From the NCBI RefSeq assembly GCF_027887165.1, contig NC_077229.1, positions 204,997,753 through 205,061,752 on the forward strand: DNA of 64,000 nt. The letters run 5' to 3'. This stretch comes from Monodelphis domestica. Lineage: Eukaryota > Chordata > Mammalia > Didelphimorphia > Didelphidae. Position 1 is the first letter of the stretch, and every line of letters starts with the position of its first letter. The notes beneath the pieces were generated by a model. The model saw only the letters and a list, made by a program, of their open reading frames with translations, searched no databases and was not told where the DNA came from. Below are positions 11,720-23,099 of this stretch, one piece after another. The translations under genes and the position numbers were made by a program.

Positions 11720-11945
11720 GAAATGGAAAATATAGTAGAAAGTCATAAGACCTGCATTTAAGTCTTCTTACTTCTACTGTACTAGATATGGCACCTTGAG
11801 TAAGTCAGTTAACCTTTCCCCCCATTTATAAAATAGGGATATTGCTATTTGTTCTATGCATATTAAAGTATTGCTATGAGTATCCAATATTATAATGATC
11901 TATAAGTGCTTTGTGAGGGTTGCCACATAAATGTGAATTGTTATT
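11720..11945 (+). mobile_element. MIR-like SINE
   Basis: The order 'agaaagtcataagacctgcatttaagt', 'ccttgagtaagtcagttaacc', 'cccatttataaaatagggatat' and 'aagtgctttgtgagg' follows MIR from head through CORE to tail. Confidence 0.7.
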
Positions 11946-12639
11946 CCATGACTTCTTGAAAACATTAATTGGAAAAGATTAGCAATGAAAATAACCATTT
12001 GAACTTTCTTTTAAAGTTTTTTTTGTTGATTATAATAGTGCTACACCCTAATAAGTTATCCTCCTCTTTTGCAATAATATAAAGAAAATAATTTTAACAG
12101 GAGTTCCCAATCTTTATATGATATAGAGCTATTGTGGCCCTTACCTAAAGTTTCATGAATGACTAAAAGACAAGAGGTCCTGATGGGCAAGCCCATTTCA
12201 ATGAGAAAAATAAAATTTGCCTATGTTTCTCTTCCCATACCTCCCCCCTCATTGTATATAATCTTAAAATTAAAAACAAAATGACCTGAAGTATGATCTT
12301 ATAGTTTAGGGTGTTCAGGTGATATGTTCCCTGACTAAAGATGAAAGAATTTGAACATTTCAGCAAGTCAGTCTGAGGAAGAATAATTGGTTAATTAGAA
12401 GAAAGGAGAACCTATACAAAAAATATCCCAGTGCATTACTCCTAATTATTCATTCTTAACACATTAATAATAAAGGATCTGAAGTTAGCAAAATCCTAAT
12501 GAGATAATTTATTTTAATAACTTGATAATTTGTCTTAGTGGAATGCTGTGAATGGATGCCATTGCTTCCAGAAGAAATGAGAAAGATTCCAAATGAGGAT
12601 TCTATATGTGAAGGATCTCTTCAGCAAGCATTTACCTAG
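11946..12639. other. AT-rich intergenic DNA, nothing recognised
   Basis: No supported gene or repeat. Confidence 0.4.
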
Positions 12640-13095
12640 AGGCAGCTGGTAGTATAGAGTTGTATAGTGTGCTCAGGGAGGACCAGAGTTCAAATATGAC
12701 CCCAGAAATAGAGCAAGTCATTTGGTCTCTGCTTATCTATGGTTTTGTGAGGATCAAATAAGATAAGATTTGTAAGAAAAGCTCCTGGCACATAGTAGAC
12801 ACTTCTTCCCTGCTCCTAGACATAGCCTTAGAAATCATGCCCATCATTTCATAACTGATGAAACAGAAGTGCAGAAACTTGAAGATATTTGCTCAAGGTC
12901 ACACCACTAGCTAAGTGGCAGAGCCATGATGAGGAATATGAATCTAAAGTATAGTGAAAATAGACTGTAAACAACTTGAAAGCAAAGATTGTTTCATTTT
13001 TTTATCTTTATGTCTCTGGATCTAGCCCAATGCCTGGCACATAGTAGGGACTTAAAAGTGCTTATTGATTAAATTACCTGATTGATTAATTAAAC
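12640..13095. mobile_element. Cluster of MIR and L2 3'-end fragments
   Basis: A plus-strand MIR-like SINE (12,640-12,800: head, then 'gagcaagtcatttgg', then 'cctggcacatagtagacac') is followed by a minus-strand MIR core (about 12,800-12,930). A plus-strand L2-type 3' end follows at about 12,955-13,095, with 'caatgcctggcacatagtag', 'gtgcttattgatt' and an attgatta-rich tail. All are old. Confidence 0.65.
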
Positions 13096-13815
13096 CATCT
13101 GACTGCAAGCCTTGCACTTTTTCTACTACCATGTGCTGTTTCTCATATTATTGCTTGAATTATTATCAAGTATACATAATAATATAAATTTTATCAATCC
13201 GCCAAGAGCTAAGATTTCATTGGTGAAAGGTTTTCATGCTTATACAAATTATGACCATCAATAATTCACTGGATAAGTATTAGAGTATCAACTGAGGTTA
13301 AAAAAGGATGAGTAGTCCAGACATTTTGTAAGCAATGAAAAAGATAATTTTTTAAATTGGAGAAAAATAACTTTAAATTTTTAAATAAGCTAATTTAAAT
13401 TATCTCAGGAATGTTTAAATCAAACCTTCAAAGAATAATTAATTCCAATACACAAATTGTTTGTAAAAATAGATAAAAGTCATCTTTACATTTGTTTTAT
13501 GAAATAAATGTAGGCTTGATATTTAAATAAAGGAAAGAAGGAATTTTTAAAAATCCTATTTCTAATTAATATTGATGCAAAAATCTTGAAAAAATATTAG
13601 CAGAGGCTCTAGTAAAAGCTTAAAAAATATATACTCTTTTATAAGGTTGAATTTTATGCCAGAAACGTAGAGTTGCTTTTTCATTAGGAAGATTATGAGC
13701 AAAATCAAAATGTTAATAGCAAAAATCATTTTAAAAACACATGAATATATCAATAGACTTTTTAAAAAAGGTTTTGAAAAAATAACAGTCATCATTTATG
13801 TTTAAAAACTCTAAA

Positions 13816-14350
13816 AAGGGATAGTTAGGTGGTTCAGTGAATAAGAGGCCTGGAGACTGGAGGTCCTGAATTCAAATATGACCTCAGACACTTTCTACCT
13901 ATGCAAACTTGAAGAAATCACTTAACCCCAATTACCTAGTGCTTATCCTGATCTGCCTTGGAATCTATACTTAGTATCATATCAGTAAAATTGATCTGGA
14001 AGTTCAACACCAAATTTATAAGCATTTATTAATAACGGAGAAAGAGAGAGAAAGAGAGAGAGTGCCCCGTGGCAGGTATGGAAGCTAAGAGAGTGATTGG
14101 GTTTCCCACTTGGGTTTAAAGAAAGACCCTGTCCTTGGCCACTGACTTTCAAACTTCATGCCATCTACCCTTCTGTGGTGAATTTATGCTGGCTCTGACA
14201 CATTGATGCTAGGGAACACCAGGAGATGCCATAGTCAGGCTGTTAGATATGATGTTACTCTGTGATTACTTGTGTTCCACTGTTGGGGGGCCCAGGATGG
14301 AGGGATTTTACTTCACATAGTATCAATTCTAAGACAGAAGGTAAAGTTTT
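13816..14350 (+). mobile_element. MAR1-type SINE split by a later insertion
   Basis: The SINE head and CORE run from 13,816 to about 13,982 and stop inside the tail. The tail resumes at about 14,322 (tatcaattctaagacagaagg). The sequence tagtatca occurs on both sides of the interrupting segment, so it looks like a true insertion and not a rearrangement. Confidence 0.85.
13983..14321 (-). mobile_element. LTR-like element nested in the SINE
   Basis: About 340 bp lie between two copies of tagtatca. Read on the minus strand it begins TGTGAAGTAAAATCCC and holds an AATAAA-like signal near its far end (plus strand 'catttattaataac'), preceded by a CT-rich run, as in LTR R/U5 regions elsewhere in this window. 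The far terminus does not end in a clear CA, so boundaries and class are uncertain; a hAT-type element with an 8-bp TSD is an alternative. Confidence 0.55.
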
Positions 14351-14441
14351 TCAAATAATAGTAAAAAAATTTAAACACTATAAAGCATTGGAATAAATCT
14401 CCTAAAATTAGTAAATTTTGGCTATTAAAAATCAACAATTT

Positions 14442-14476
14442 AGAGGGCAGCTGAGTAGCTCAGTGGATTGAGAACC
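14442..14476 (+). mobile_element. Truncated MAR1-type SINE head
   Basis: Only the head, gggcagctgagtagctcagt plus about 15 bases, is present before unrelated sequence. This is unusual because SINE truncation is normally at the 5' end. Confidence 0.75.
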
Positions 14477-14589
14477 CCCATTTTGAGGAAAACTATTGTG
14501 AAAACTACAATTTGGCAGAAACATTGTTTAATAATAGCTAACATTTATATAGTATTGGTAATATGCCTCACTGTATGATAAGTACTGTA

Positions 14590-14800
14590 TGATAAGTACT
14601 TTATAATTATCTCATTTGATCCTCACAACTACTCTGGGAGATAGATTCTATTATTATCCCCATTTTCAGAAGAGGATATTGAAGCAAACAGAGGTATAAT
14701 AACTTTCCCAGGGTCACATGGCTAGTGTCTGAAACTAGATTTGAATTCAGCTCTTCCTAACTCCAGGCCCAGCACTCTATCCTCTATGCTTCTCAGCTCT
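14590..14800 (-). mobile_element. MIR/Ther-like SINE
   Basis: On the plus strand 'tttgatcctcacaactactc', 'attattatccccattttcag', 'cccagggtcacatggctagt' and 'ggcccagcactctatcctct' are, in order, the reverse of a MIR. Confidence 0.8.
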
Positions 14801-15240
14801 TTAGATCAAGATCTTATATTATATAGCACAATAAAGTGAAAATATATGTGAAAGGTAAAGAAATGGTATGAATGAGAGAAAATACCTTTATAAATATGAC
14901 TGGGGGATTCTTATCTAAAAAGGGAGAGAGATGATTTTAAAAGACAATCTTGATTCCATAAAGTTGAAAAGCTTCTCCACAAACAAAATAATTACATTAA
15001 GCATCGGGAGACCAAAAAAATTGAGGAAATTTGCACAATTAATTTCTCTAATAAAAGTCTAACATCTAAATACATTAAATATTGATATAAATATATAAGA
15101 ATAAAAATCCATTCCCCAATTTGCAAGCAGTCAAAAAATACGAACAAGCTATTCTCAAATTTAAAAAAATCTAAATTATCTACAACCATATGAAAATAAA
15201 ATGTTCCAAATCACTAAGAATGTGTTTTTCACCTGCTATT

Positions 15241-16629
15241 AAGATGAACATTGGGCAATTCACATGTGGTTGCTTGGAACAAATTAAGACATATATCTAT
15301 TACATTGAGACATGAAAGATAATAACTGTGATAAATATGTCTTCAGAGGAATGAACTTTGTTTCACAGGGTTTTATGATCTGAGATCATGTCTTCAGCTT
15401 CCAAATCCTATGTTTCATATTCAGAAACATAAATGAATGCTTATATTCCACAATTCCTTTACAACTTCAGATTACCCAATGACTCTGTTCCCCTCCATTA
15501 ATGCAGGCAATAAAAAATAACTGGAAGTATTAGAAGTTTCTGGCTCATTTAGATGCCAAAATTCCAAATTTATATTCTCATCTATTAAATAATCGAGTTA
15601 TAAGTCTTGTCTAAAAGAATTCTGGTAAGTCCTTTGTAAACATGGGAGTTTCTTTTTCTAAGTTGGGATTTATATTTCATAATTTTAGATCAAGGGGACT
15701 TTAATTTTTATATCAGTTTTAGAAAAACTGAATAGACAATAGACTGAGGAACAATGAAAAACTGACAGTCACAGCAAGGTTCTAGGAGGAAGGGCCTTAA
15801 GAAAACTTAAAGCACATGAAGGTTTTATTTTTCTTTGCTGATGCAAATCTAGGGTTTCTGAGAGATTTAATAGAGATCATCTCCAAAAGATATCAGCCTA
15901 TTTCAAAATGTTTGTTCACAGAGTTCAAAAGGCTAACGAATTCAAGAAAGTTTTGGGAAATTACCATGAAGCAGAGTATTCTAGGATTCTAACCCTGGTT
16001 CTTTTCTTCCAATGGTTAGTCTGACTAAAGAATAGCATTGAGCTGAATCAGATAAAATTGTGTGCAATCAGCAGGAATCTATAATAGCAAGGTCCAAAGT
16101 TGCGCCATACTTGTCTAGACAACTGAATCTTGGAGAGTTGGAAGTGGGGGTTAGGAGGGGGTGATTAGAGCTAAGCAGCTGAAAAATGACTTATTTGAAA
16201 CAAAGGTCAATGTTTGGTGCCTTTTTTTGTTAGTAATGATTGGTTATAAACTTTTGCACCACTTATTCCAGCCATTAGTTTTGTCTCTTAATAAAAGAAG
16301 TTATCAGTGTCAAAGCAAAAGAACATTTGAGTCCAAGTTCAACTGGAGATTTTATGAGTTTAACACATTCTCAGATAGGGGAAGTCAGGAGTGGTCATCC
16401 AAATTCCTAATTAGAAGCATTTATAAAATTGGAGAAGACAATCAAATGGGCCCCGTTTTAAAAATTCTTTTAACTGTCTTTTAAGGTTTTCTAAATCCTT
16501 CTCTAATACTTCCAACTTTATTTCACATACTATGACCTGTCTCAAAATTTTGTTCTAGTCATATTGATAGTTACTGTCCCCTATATACAGTAGAGTTTAC
16601 AGTGAATGAATGGGAAAGCACTTATGTGC
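15241..16629. other. Intergenic DNA, nothing recognised
   Basis: About 1.4 kb without a supported gene or an assignable repeat. Confidence 0.4.
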
Positions 16630-17035
16630 CAGCTACCAAAGTGCTGAGAAAATTAGGAAAACCTAAATGAACTGATGCAGAGAGAAGTAAACCTAACTAG
16701 GAGAAATTTTTATACAATATAAACAACATTACAAAGAAAAACAACTTTGAAAGACTTGACAAGTTTCTTTGCTACAGTGCAGAGAGTGCATAATTCTTGA
16801 AGACTAATGATGAATTATGTTACTCATTTCTTGACAGAGAAATGATAGGCTCAAGAAGTAGAATATGACATATTTTAGACATATCCAATGTGAGAATTAG
16901 TTTTATTTAATTATACATATTTTAGAATAGTATTTTTTTCCTTTCTTATTTTCCAATGGGAATAGGTAGAGGGATAGAGATAAGCTAGGGGAAAAAGAAA
17001 AACTTAAAAAAAAAAGAAATGAAGGTCATTGAGTT
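16630..17035 (+). mobile_element. L1 3' end (ORF2 tail and 3' UTR)
   Basis: The block 'cctaaatgaactgatgcaga' followed by 'gagaagtaaacctaactagg' is a decayed form of the marsupial L1 ORF2 C-terminus. A T-rich, then A-rich 3' UTR ends in aaaaaaaaaagaaat. No TSD was identified. Confidence 0.65.
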
Positions 17036-17092
17036 TTGTTTGCTGTTGTTCTAAAAGCAGAAAATAAAAGGAAGGACAGAAAGAAGCACAAC

Positions 17093-17295
17093 CAGTTAGC
17101 AGGTGGCTCTGGGAATAGAGAGCCAGGTTTGGAATCAGCAGGTCCTGGGTTCAAATGTGGCCTCGGGCACTTCCTAGTTGTGTGCCCCAGTGCAAGTCAC
17201 TCAACCCCAATTGCCTAGCCCTTACCACTCTTCCACCTTAGAACTGACACTTAATGTCTATTCTAAGACAGAAGTTAAGGGTTTAAAAAAGAAGT
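17093..17295 (+). mobile_element. MAR1-type CORE-SINE
   Basis: Head (agcaggtggctctgggaata), B box (gggttcaaatgtgg), CORE (gtgcaagtcactcaacccc) and tail (attctaagacagaagttaag) are all present with moderate decay. Confidence 0.9.
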
Positions 17296-17464
17296 GTAGA
17301 CAAGGAGAACAGCTTTGAAAGCTCCAGGCTGAATTTGTTATATACTTTAAAAGAAAAACCAGATGTATAATTATATACTGAGATCTTGCAGAATCATGCG
17401 TGAGGCATTCTATTCTGTTATGTATATGAAAATATCTATTCTATTTAGTGTTTATTAAAAAGTT

Positions 17465-18600
17465 TAATGGCCGAGTAGAAGGCAGTACTATAACCCACCT
17501 CCTACAATTGCCCCAGCAGGGATCTAAGAAGGATAACAGAATAACCAACTGATTGATAAATAGGAGGAAAGGCTACACTGGGCAGAACTGTGGGACTGAG
17601 TTGGGTCAGGATCACAGCTTCAGTCTCCAGTGTTCTAGAATCAGCATAAGAAAGGTCAGAGCTGAGTGTGAAATCAGCCCTGGGCTAGGCCAGCTTCAGA
17701 GGGTCTCCCAGAAAGGGATAATTCAGAGCATATTGTGGACTCAGCCCCTGGCCTTGGACAGCAGCCTTAGAATCTCACACCCAGAGCTTCCAGACAGACT
17801 TTCCCAGTTGCCCAGAGTAGGTCATAGTCTCAGCCCAAGGCCCTGAGCTGGTCTTGGCCAGCAGCACCCTCTGGTGCATAGTTCAGGGTCTGATAGTAGT
17901 AATCTCTTAATTTATGCTTATTTCCTTCTGCTCTTCCTTCCCATATAGAGCAGATTATGGACTCAGTCTCAAGCAGATAACAGTGCTAGGCAAGCAGCAC
18001 CCCTGAAGATGACTTAGCTCCCTCTGCCCTGCTCTCTGGAGGCTCTGAGCCTGCTGAGCTTTCCAGCTAGCTGAGGGAGTCTGGGACCAGGTGCTGCCTA
18101 CTGAAGTATCACCCAGGAGCTGCTGTAATCTGACAGAAACCAAGGTCTGCAACAGCCTAGAAATCCCAGATAGGCAGGCAGCATCCAATTACAACTTTGA
18201 ACAAACAGAAAAGGGCTTTTGGAAAGGATAGAGCTCTCTGGCTCAAGCTGCCCCTCAGATCCTTTAAAAATACAGCAACCAATATTCAAACATAGTGGCA
18301 GGATCTCAGACAAGATAGGCTGGTAGGTAGCATCCAATGCCGATCTCTGAAATGCATGGTGTCTCTCCCCAACACAAAGTACCAAAGCAGAGGCTGGAAG
18401 AATGAGTAAACAAACAAAAAAGGATAAATTGCAATGATGACACCAAGGGCACCTGAGAAGCAAACCTAGAAAAGAAAGCAACTCCAAAAACATCTAAAAA
18501 AGAAAAGCTTCAAAGAATAACCTAGCTTAGCCCCAAGATCCATTCAAACTCCTAGAAGAAATAAAGAGTTAAAAACCAAAAGAATTAAAATACCTTACTT
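17465..18600 (+). mobile_element. L1 5' UTR-like region running into an ORF1 remnant
   Basis: The segment starts with 'atggccgagtagaaggcagt', which resembles the start of marsupial L1 elements. It is GC-richer than its surroundings and carries repeated 'gtctcag'/'ggtctgg' motifs. It then passes into an A-rich stretch at about 18,400 with lysine-rich codons (atgagtaaacaaacaaaaaa) like an ORF1 start. No intact frame remains. This is pattern recognition from memory and needs a library match. Confidence 0.5.
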
Positions 18601-18884
18601 TGAAAAACACTGTGCTAGGTCATTGGAGATTTAAAAAAAAAAAGGGAGGGGAGAATTACATAGTCCTTACCTTCATAGGACTTAAAATTTATTAGGGAAG
18701 GGGTCCTTACCTTGGGGTTTCAGATTCCTTATTTTAGGAGCTCCAGGAACTTGGATGGGGGTAAAAAAAAATCCCATTCCATCTTTATTTTCACTAAGCT
18801 CTAACTGAAATTTAGCATTTGACCCTTCTGGACCTGATAACTATTGTTCTATCTCCTCTGCCCTTTGTAAGTATACTTGTAGTA
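18601..18884. other. Short gap between L1 and L2 pieces
   Basis: Contains A-runs and a possible MIR-like tail; nothing firm. Confidence 0.3.
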
Positions 18885-20262
18885 AAGGTGATCTATAATA
18901 AATGCCTCCACTTGCTTTCCTTAACCCTTTACAATTTCATTCTACCAAAACTGCTCTCTCCAAGGTTACCAATGATCTCTTAGTGGCCAAATCCAATGGC
19001 CTTTTCTCCTTGCTCATTGTCCTTGACTGTCCTCTATCCATTAACTTTATAGACCTTCATACTCTCTTTTCTGTAGGTTTTCAGGATACCTCTCTCCTCC
19101 TACCTATCTGACTCTTACTTCTCTGTCTCCTTTGCTGGATGCTCCTCCAGATCTTACCTTCTAACTGTGGATATCCCTCAGGATCCTGTCCTGGGTCCTC
19201 TTCTCCTATACTGTTTCACTTGATAATTTCATCAGCTCCCGTGGATTTAGTTGCTAGCTCTATATTAATGATTTTCAAATCTACCTTTCTTGCCCTTTGC
19301 TGACCTTCAGTCTCACATGTTCCTAAGTCTTTCTCAAATCTTAAACTCAGTATGTTCATAACAGAACTCATTATCTTTCCCCCTTAGCTCTCCTCCCACT
19401 TCCCTTATTATTGTAGAAAGCATCATCCTCCTCCCAGTGCTTCAGGCTTACAACCTAGAAGCTGTCCTGGATCCCTCACTATCTCTCATCCCCTGTATCC
19501 AAGATATTGACAAGGCTTTTGATATCACCTTTGCAATCTCTCTCCAGTACGACACCTTCTCTCCTCTGACGATGCTACCAATTTAGTTTAGGTCCTCATG
19601 ACCTCAAACCTAGATTACTGCCATAGCCTGCTGGTGGGCTGTCTGCCTCGTCTCTCCCCACTTCAATCCATTCAATCACTGTGATTTTTCTAGAAGGCAG
19701 GTTTGATTATGTCACTCTCCTACTCAAAAAACTCCAGTGGTTTCTTATTGCTTCAAGGAACAAATAGAAAATGCTGTGTCTGACATTCAAAGCCTATGGC
19801 TCTTCTACTCTTCCGTTCTTCCTACATCTTACTTTCTAACCTGTATTCTTCTATCCAATGACACCTGCATTTTGGCTGTACTACAGGCAAGACACTCCAT
19901 CTGCTGACTCCAGGCATTCTCTCTGGCTGTCCCCACTCCCTTCCATGCCAGGAATGCTGATCTGTCCCTCTCCTCTGACTACTGACCTCCCTGGCTTCAT
20001 TCAAGTTCCAATTAAAATTCTACTTTCTACAGGAAGCCTTCTCCAACCCCTCTTAATTCTAGTGACTTCTATTAATTATTTCCTATTTATCCTGTATATA
20101 GCTTGCTTTTGTGTAGTTGTATGTTGTCTCTCCCATTAGATTGTAAGTTTCCTCAAGGAAGGGACTGTGTTTTGCCTCTTTTTGCATCTTTTTGTCCCTT
20201 AGAGCTTAGCCCAGTGACTCACACATATCAGGTGCTTAATAAATATTTATTGATTGATTTCT
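18885..20262 (+). mobile_element. L2 LINE, long fragment with 3' end
   Basis: About 1.4 kb follows the L2 reverse transcriptase and 3' region. Near 18,960 'ccaaggttaccaatgatctc' is followed by 'gccaaatccaatggcctttt'. Near 19,170 a degenerate 'PQGSVLGPLLF'-like stretch appears (ccctcaggatcctgtcctgg). Later come 'ctagattactgccatagcct' and 'aaactccagtggtttcttat'. It ends in 'cttaataaatatttattgat' with a short ATTG repeat, as L2 does. Open frames are short, so it is an ancient inactive copy. Confidence 0.85.
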
Positions 20263-22459
20263 TTGAATTATTTAAGAATATGATTTGTACAAGTGGTCCA
20301 TAGACCTCACCAGCCTGCCAAAGGTGTCCCAGGACCCAGATTTAAGTAGCTAGGGGAACCTGAATGATCCCCATTCCCTCCCACTCCCCAACACCTCGAA
20401 GTTCAAAACCCAAACTCACCACCTATCAATTGCTCAATTCCACTTATTTCTCGTTTGTTATTCACTGATTTTAGCTCTTCCCCTGAAATACAACAGTTAT
20501 GAAATTAGCTTTCTAGAATTAGATCTAACACAACCTTGTTTCTCTAATAATCAGCTTGGAATTATTTTTACTTACCTTTGTCTTGGGTTAAGCAAGTACT
20601 TTCAGTTTAACTGCTTCTTTGTGTATGGGAGGGGGAAGAGGATATGGAAGGGGAATTTAAAAGAGGGGGAAGGGTGATTCCAACTCCCCAACTGGAAAAA
20701 AAGATACTAATTTATAACTGAAACAATGAGTTACAATTCTGTGTGTAGATGAACTTACTGGTGAGTGGGTGAGTGTGAGAGTAAAATTTTCTCACCCTGT
20801 GATTCTTCATCTCGTTGCTGACTGAAAAGGCAGATGGTAATAATCTGCAAGTGAGGTTTTATGTTCTAAAATGCTCATTCAACTGGTTAAAGGCGCAAAA
20901 ACAAAACAAAACAAAAAAAAAAACTTTTTTTCAGACATTCTCCCCAACACATTTATTCGTTGTTGAAACAAGTGAGGTTTTTGATCAATCTTTATAAACC
21001 TATACCAATATATAAAAGAACAGAAACAAATAAAAAAATAAATATCTTGTTTTTTCTTGTTCCTTTTTTTGCATTTTTTGTCATTTCTTCCATCAAGTTA
21101 GGAAGATGCCCACAAAAGAGGCTGGCTCATTTCCTAGGGCTTAAGCTGTTTGATAGACTTTCCAAAATAGGTCACTACATATTTTTACTCTAAAATCCAA
21201 AACTGCATGCTAACCAACAGGCCTATAAGGTAAGTCCTTAATGTCTGTCCTCTCCATCACCCCCACAATCCTATCCTTTCCTTAACTTTATAAAAAGTTC
21301 CCTCCACTGCCCCCTTTCACCCCAAAATAAACCAGCATAAAATCATCCATTCAGTAGCTTGATCCTGGTGACTAGATTTCCTGCTTTGTGTTCGGGAAAG
21401 GAAAGCCAAGTCTGGTGGTTTCCAGCATGTGGCCAGATCATGGTAATCTCTCAAACATCAGAGCTAGAGAAATGTAGTAAAACAAACAAACAAAAAGACA
21501 GTGTGCCTAGGTCCTGGGTTTAATTGAGCTTAAAAAGGTTACTAACCTAAATGTTGTGATTTCAGAATCTAGATAAATCTCAAACTCTCACCATTTTTCC
21601 ATATGCTACATGTTCACTATCTCTGCCCAGAGATGATCTTCCTTCCTGTTCCATCCCCAAAGTACTTCTGTACCTCTTGGTTGATGTCAGACATTCCATA
21701 CTTTGAATCTGATCCATTCTTTTTTTTTTCTTTTGCCCTTGGACATGGTAAAAGAATTCTATGTGTGTTTTAATTCTGTTCTGCTAAGGATTGCGAACAG
21801 AGGAAATCAAAATACTTAATAGTTTGACATTCATATTTTACTTTAAGAAAATGTTTTACATTTATTTTCCTCATTTGATCCTCACAACTATCTTATAAGA
21901 TGGATTCTATGGATGTTTATTCCATTTTGCAACTGAGGAAATTGAAACTTAGAAAAGTTAAGTAAGAATTCAAACATTGGAGGAGGGATTAGAAGTTAGG
22001 TCTTGACTAACTCCAAATCCAACATCCCCTTATACCACATTGGGTAACACTTTTCAAGAATTGTTTCTTTCTAAGTCAAAGAATTGATATCTAATGTTCT
22101 TTAATAGCTTAAGTTCTGTGTTTATATGAAATCTCTTTATGGAATCACAATCATGCCTTATCAATCATTTTCACTTTAGTGTAAAAGAATGTGTACATAC
22201 TCTAGAGTAGACAGGTTTCAAAGGGGTAGAAGGTAGAAAAAGAGCTTTGAGGGCATTGTGCCATTAAGCAAAAAAGGCCAGAAAGGGGAGCCAGAAAACA
22301 ATTTGAAGACAACACTTGTGTCTGCTGTCAGGAATAGGACAAAAAGTCTAACATGAAATTTTGAAGTTGGTGAGACTTTTTGGTCATGTTTTTGAAACAA
22401 AGAATTCTTAACAAAACACATTAAAATATTAACTTTTCAGGCAGGAACACTTTTTTTTT
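20263..22459. other. Intergenic DNA with a MIR remnant
   Basis: Apart from a minus-strand MIR core at about 21,855-22,050 (catttgatcctcacaactat, then gcaactgaggaaattgaaac), nothing is recognised in this 2.2 kb. Confidence 0.45.
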
Positions 22460-22656
22460 CTTTTTTAAACTCTTAGCTTCCATCTTAGAATTAATGCTAA
22501 GTATTGGTTCCAAGGCAGAAGAACTGTATATGTAGGCAACTGGGATTAATTGACTTGCCCAGAGTCACCCAGCTAAGAAGCGTCTGAGGTCAAATTTGAA
22601 CCCAGGACCTCCCAATTCTAGATCTCTATTCATTGAGCCACCTAACTGTTTCTCAG
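22460..22656 (-). mobile_element. MAR1-type CORE-SINE
   Basis: The reverse-complement order is seen on the plus strand: tail (cttccatcttagaattaatg), CORE (gacttgcccagagtcaccca), B box (tttgaacccaggacctccca), head (attgagccacctaactgttt). Confidence 0.9.
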
Positions 22657-23099
22657 ACAGGAACACTTTCAAGTAACCAGTAAGGTGGACTCTGAGGTTC
22701 CTCCCTGCTCCAAATCTATGCTTCCATGATTCTTGTCCAAAAAAAGTCAGGTATTTAAAGCTCTACCATGAACTGCAAAGAAAGAAAAAAAAATTGATTT
22801 AATGGATACCATTCATAGTAAGTTTAATTTGATTGTGAATCTCATTCAAAAATCAAGGAAGAAGACATGATAGAATACACTAGTTTGAGAGTCAAATATG
22901 ACCCATAATAAATTTTAGAATCACAGCAGCTGCACTGCAAAAAATACACCATGTTTTTTTTCCTCCATAGGGAAGATTATTATGCTATTTTGATTTAAGT
23001 ATTTCCCATCAAGCCCTTTGTCAAATGATCCATTTGCTTCTGAGTAAAGATTAATTTATACCTTATTTAGTAATGCAAAGAATAGAAACAGTAGTATGT
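22657..23099. other. Intergenic DNA, nothing recognised
   Basis: No supported feature. Confidence 0.35.

Larger units (their letters stand above)
13540..15240 (+). mobile_element. L1 ORF2 fragments (reverse transcriptase and C-terminal parts), broken up
   Basis: At 13,570-13,800 decayed sequence reads like the L1 ORF2 stretch 'NIDAKIL..ILA' followed by remnants of the RT core; 14,345-14,440 continues it. At 14,870-15,240 the sequence matches the ORF2 C-terminal coding region (a 'gattccataaagttgaaaa' block, then 'cattccccaatttgcaagc', then 'atatgaaaataaaatgttcc'). Frames are lost throughout. A SINE (13,816-14,350), a nested LTR-like insert and another MIR (14,590-14,800, minus) interrupt it. 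Confidence 0.65.
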
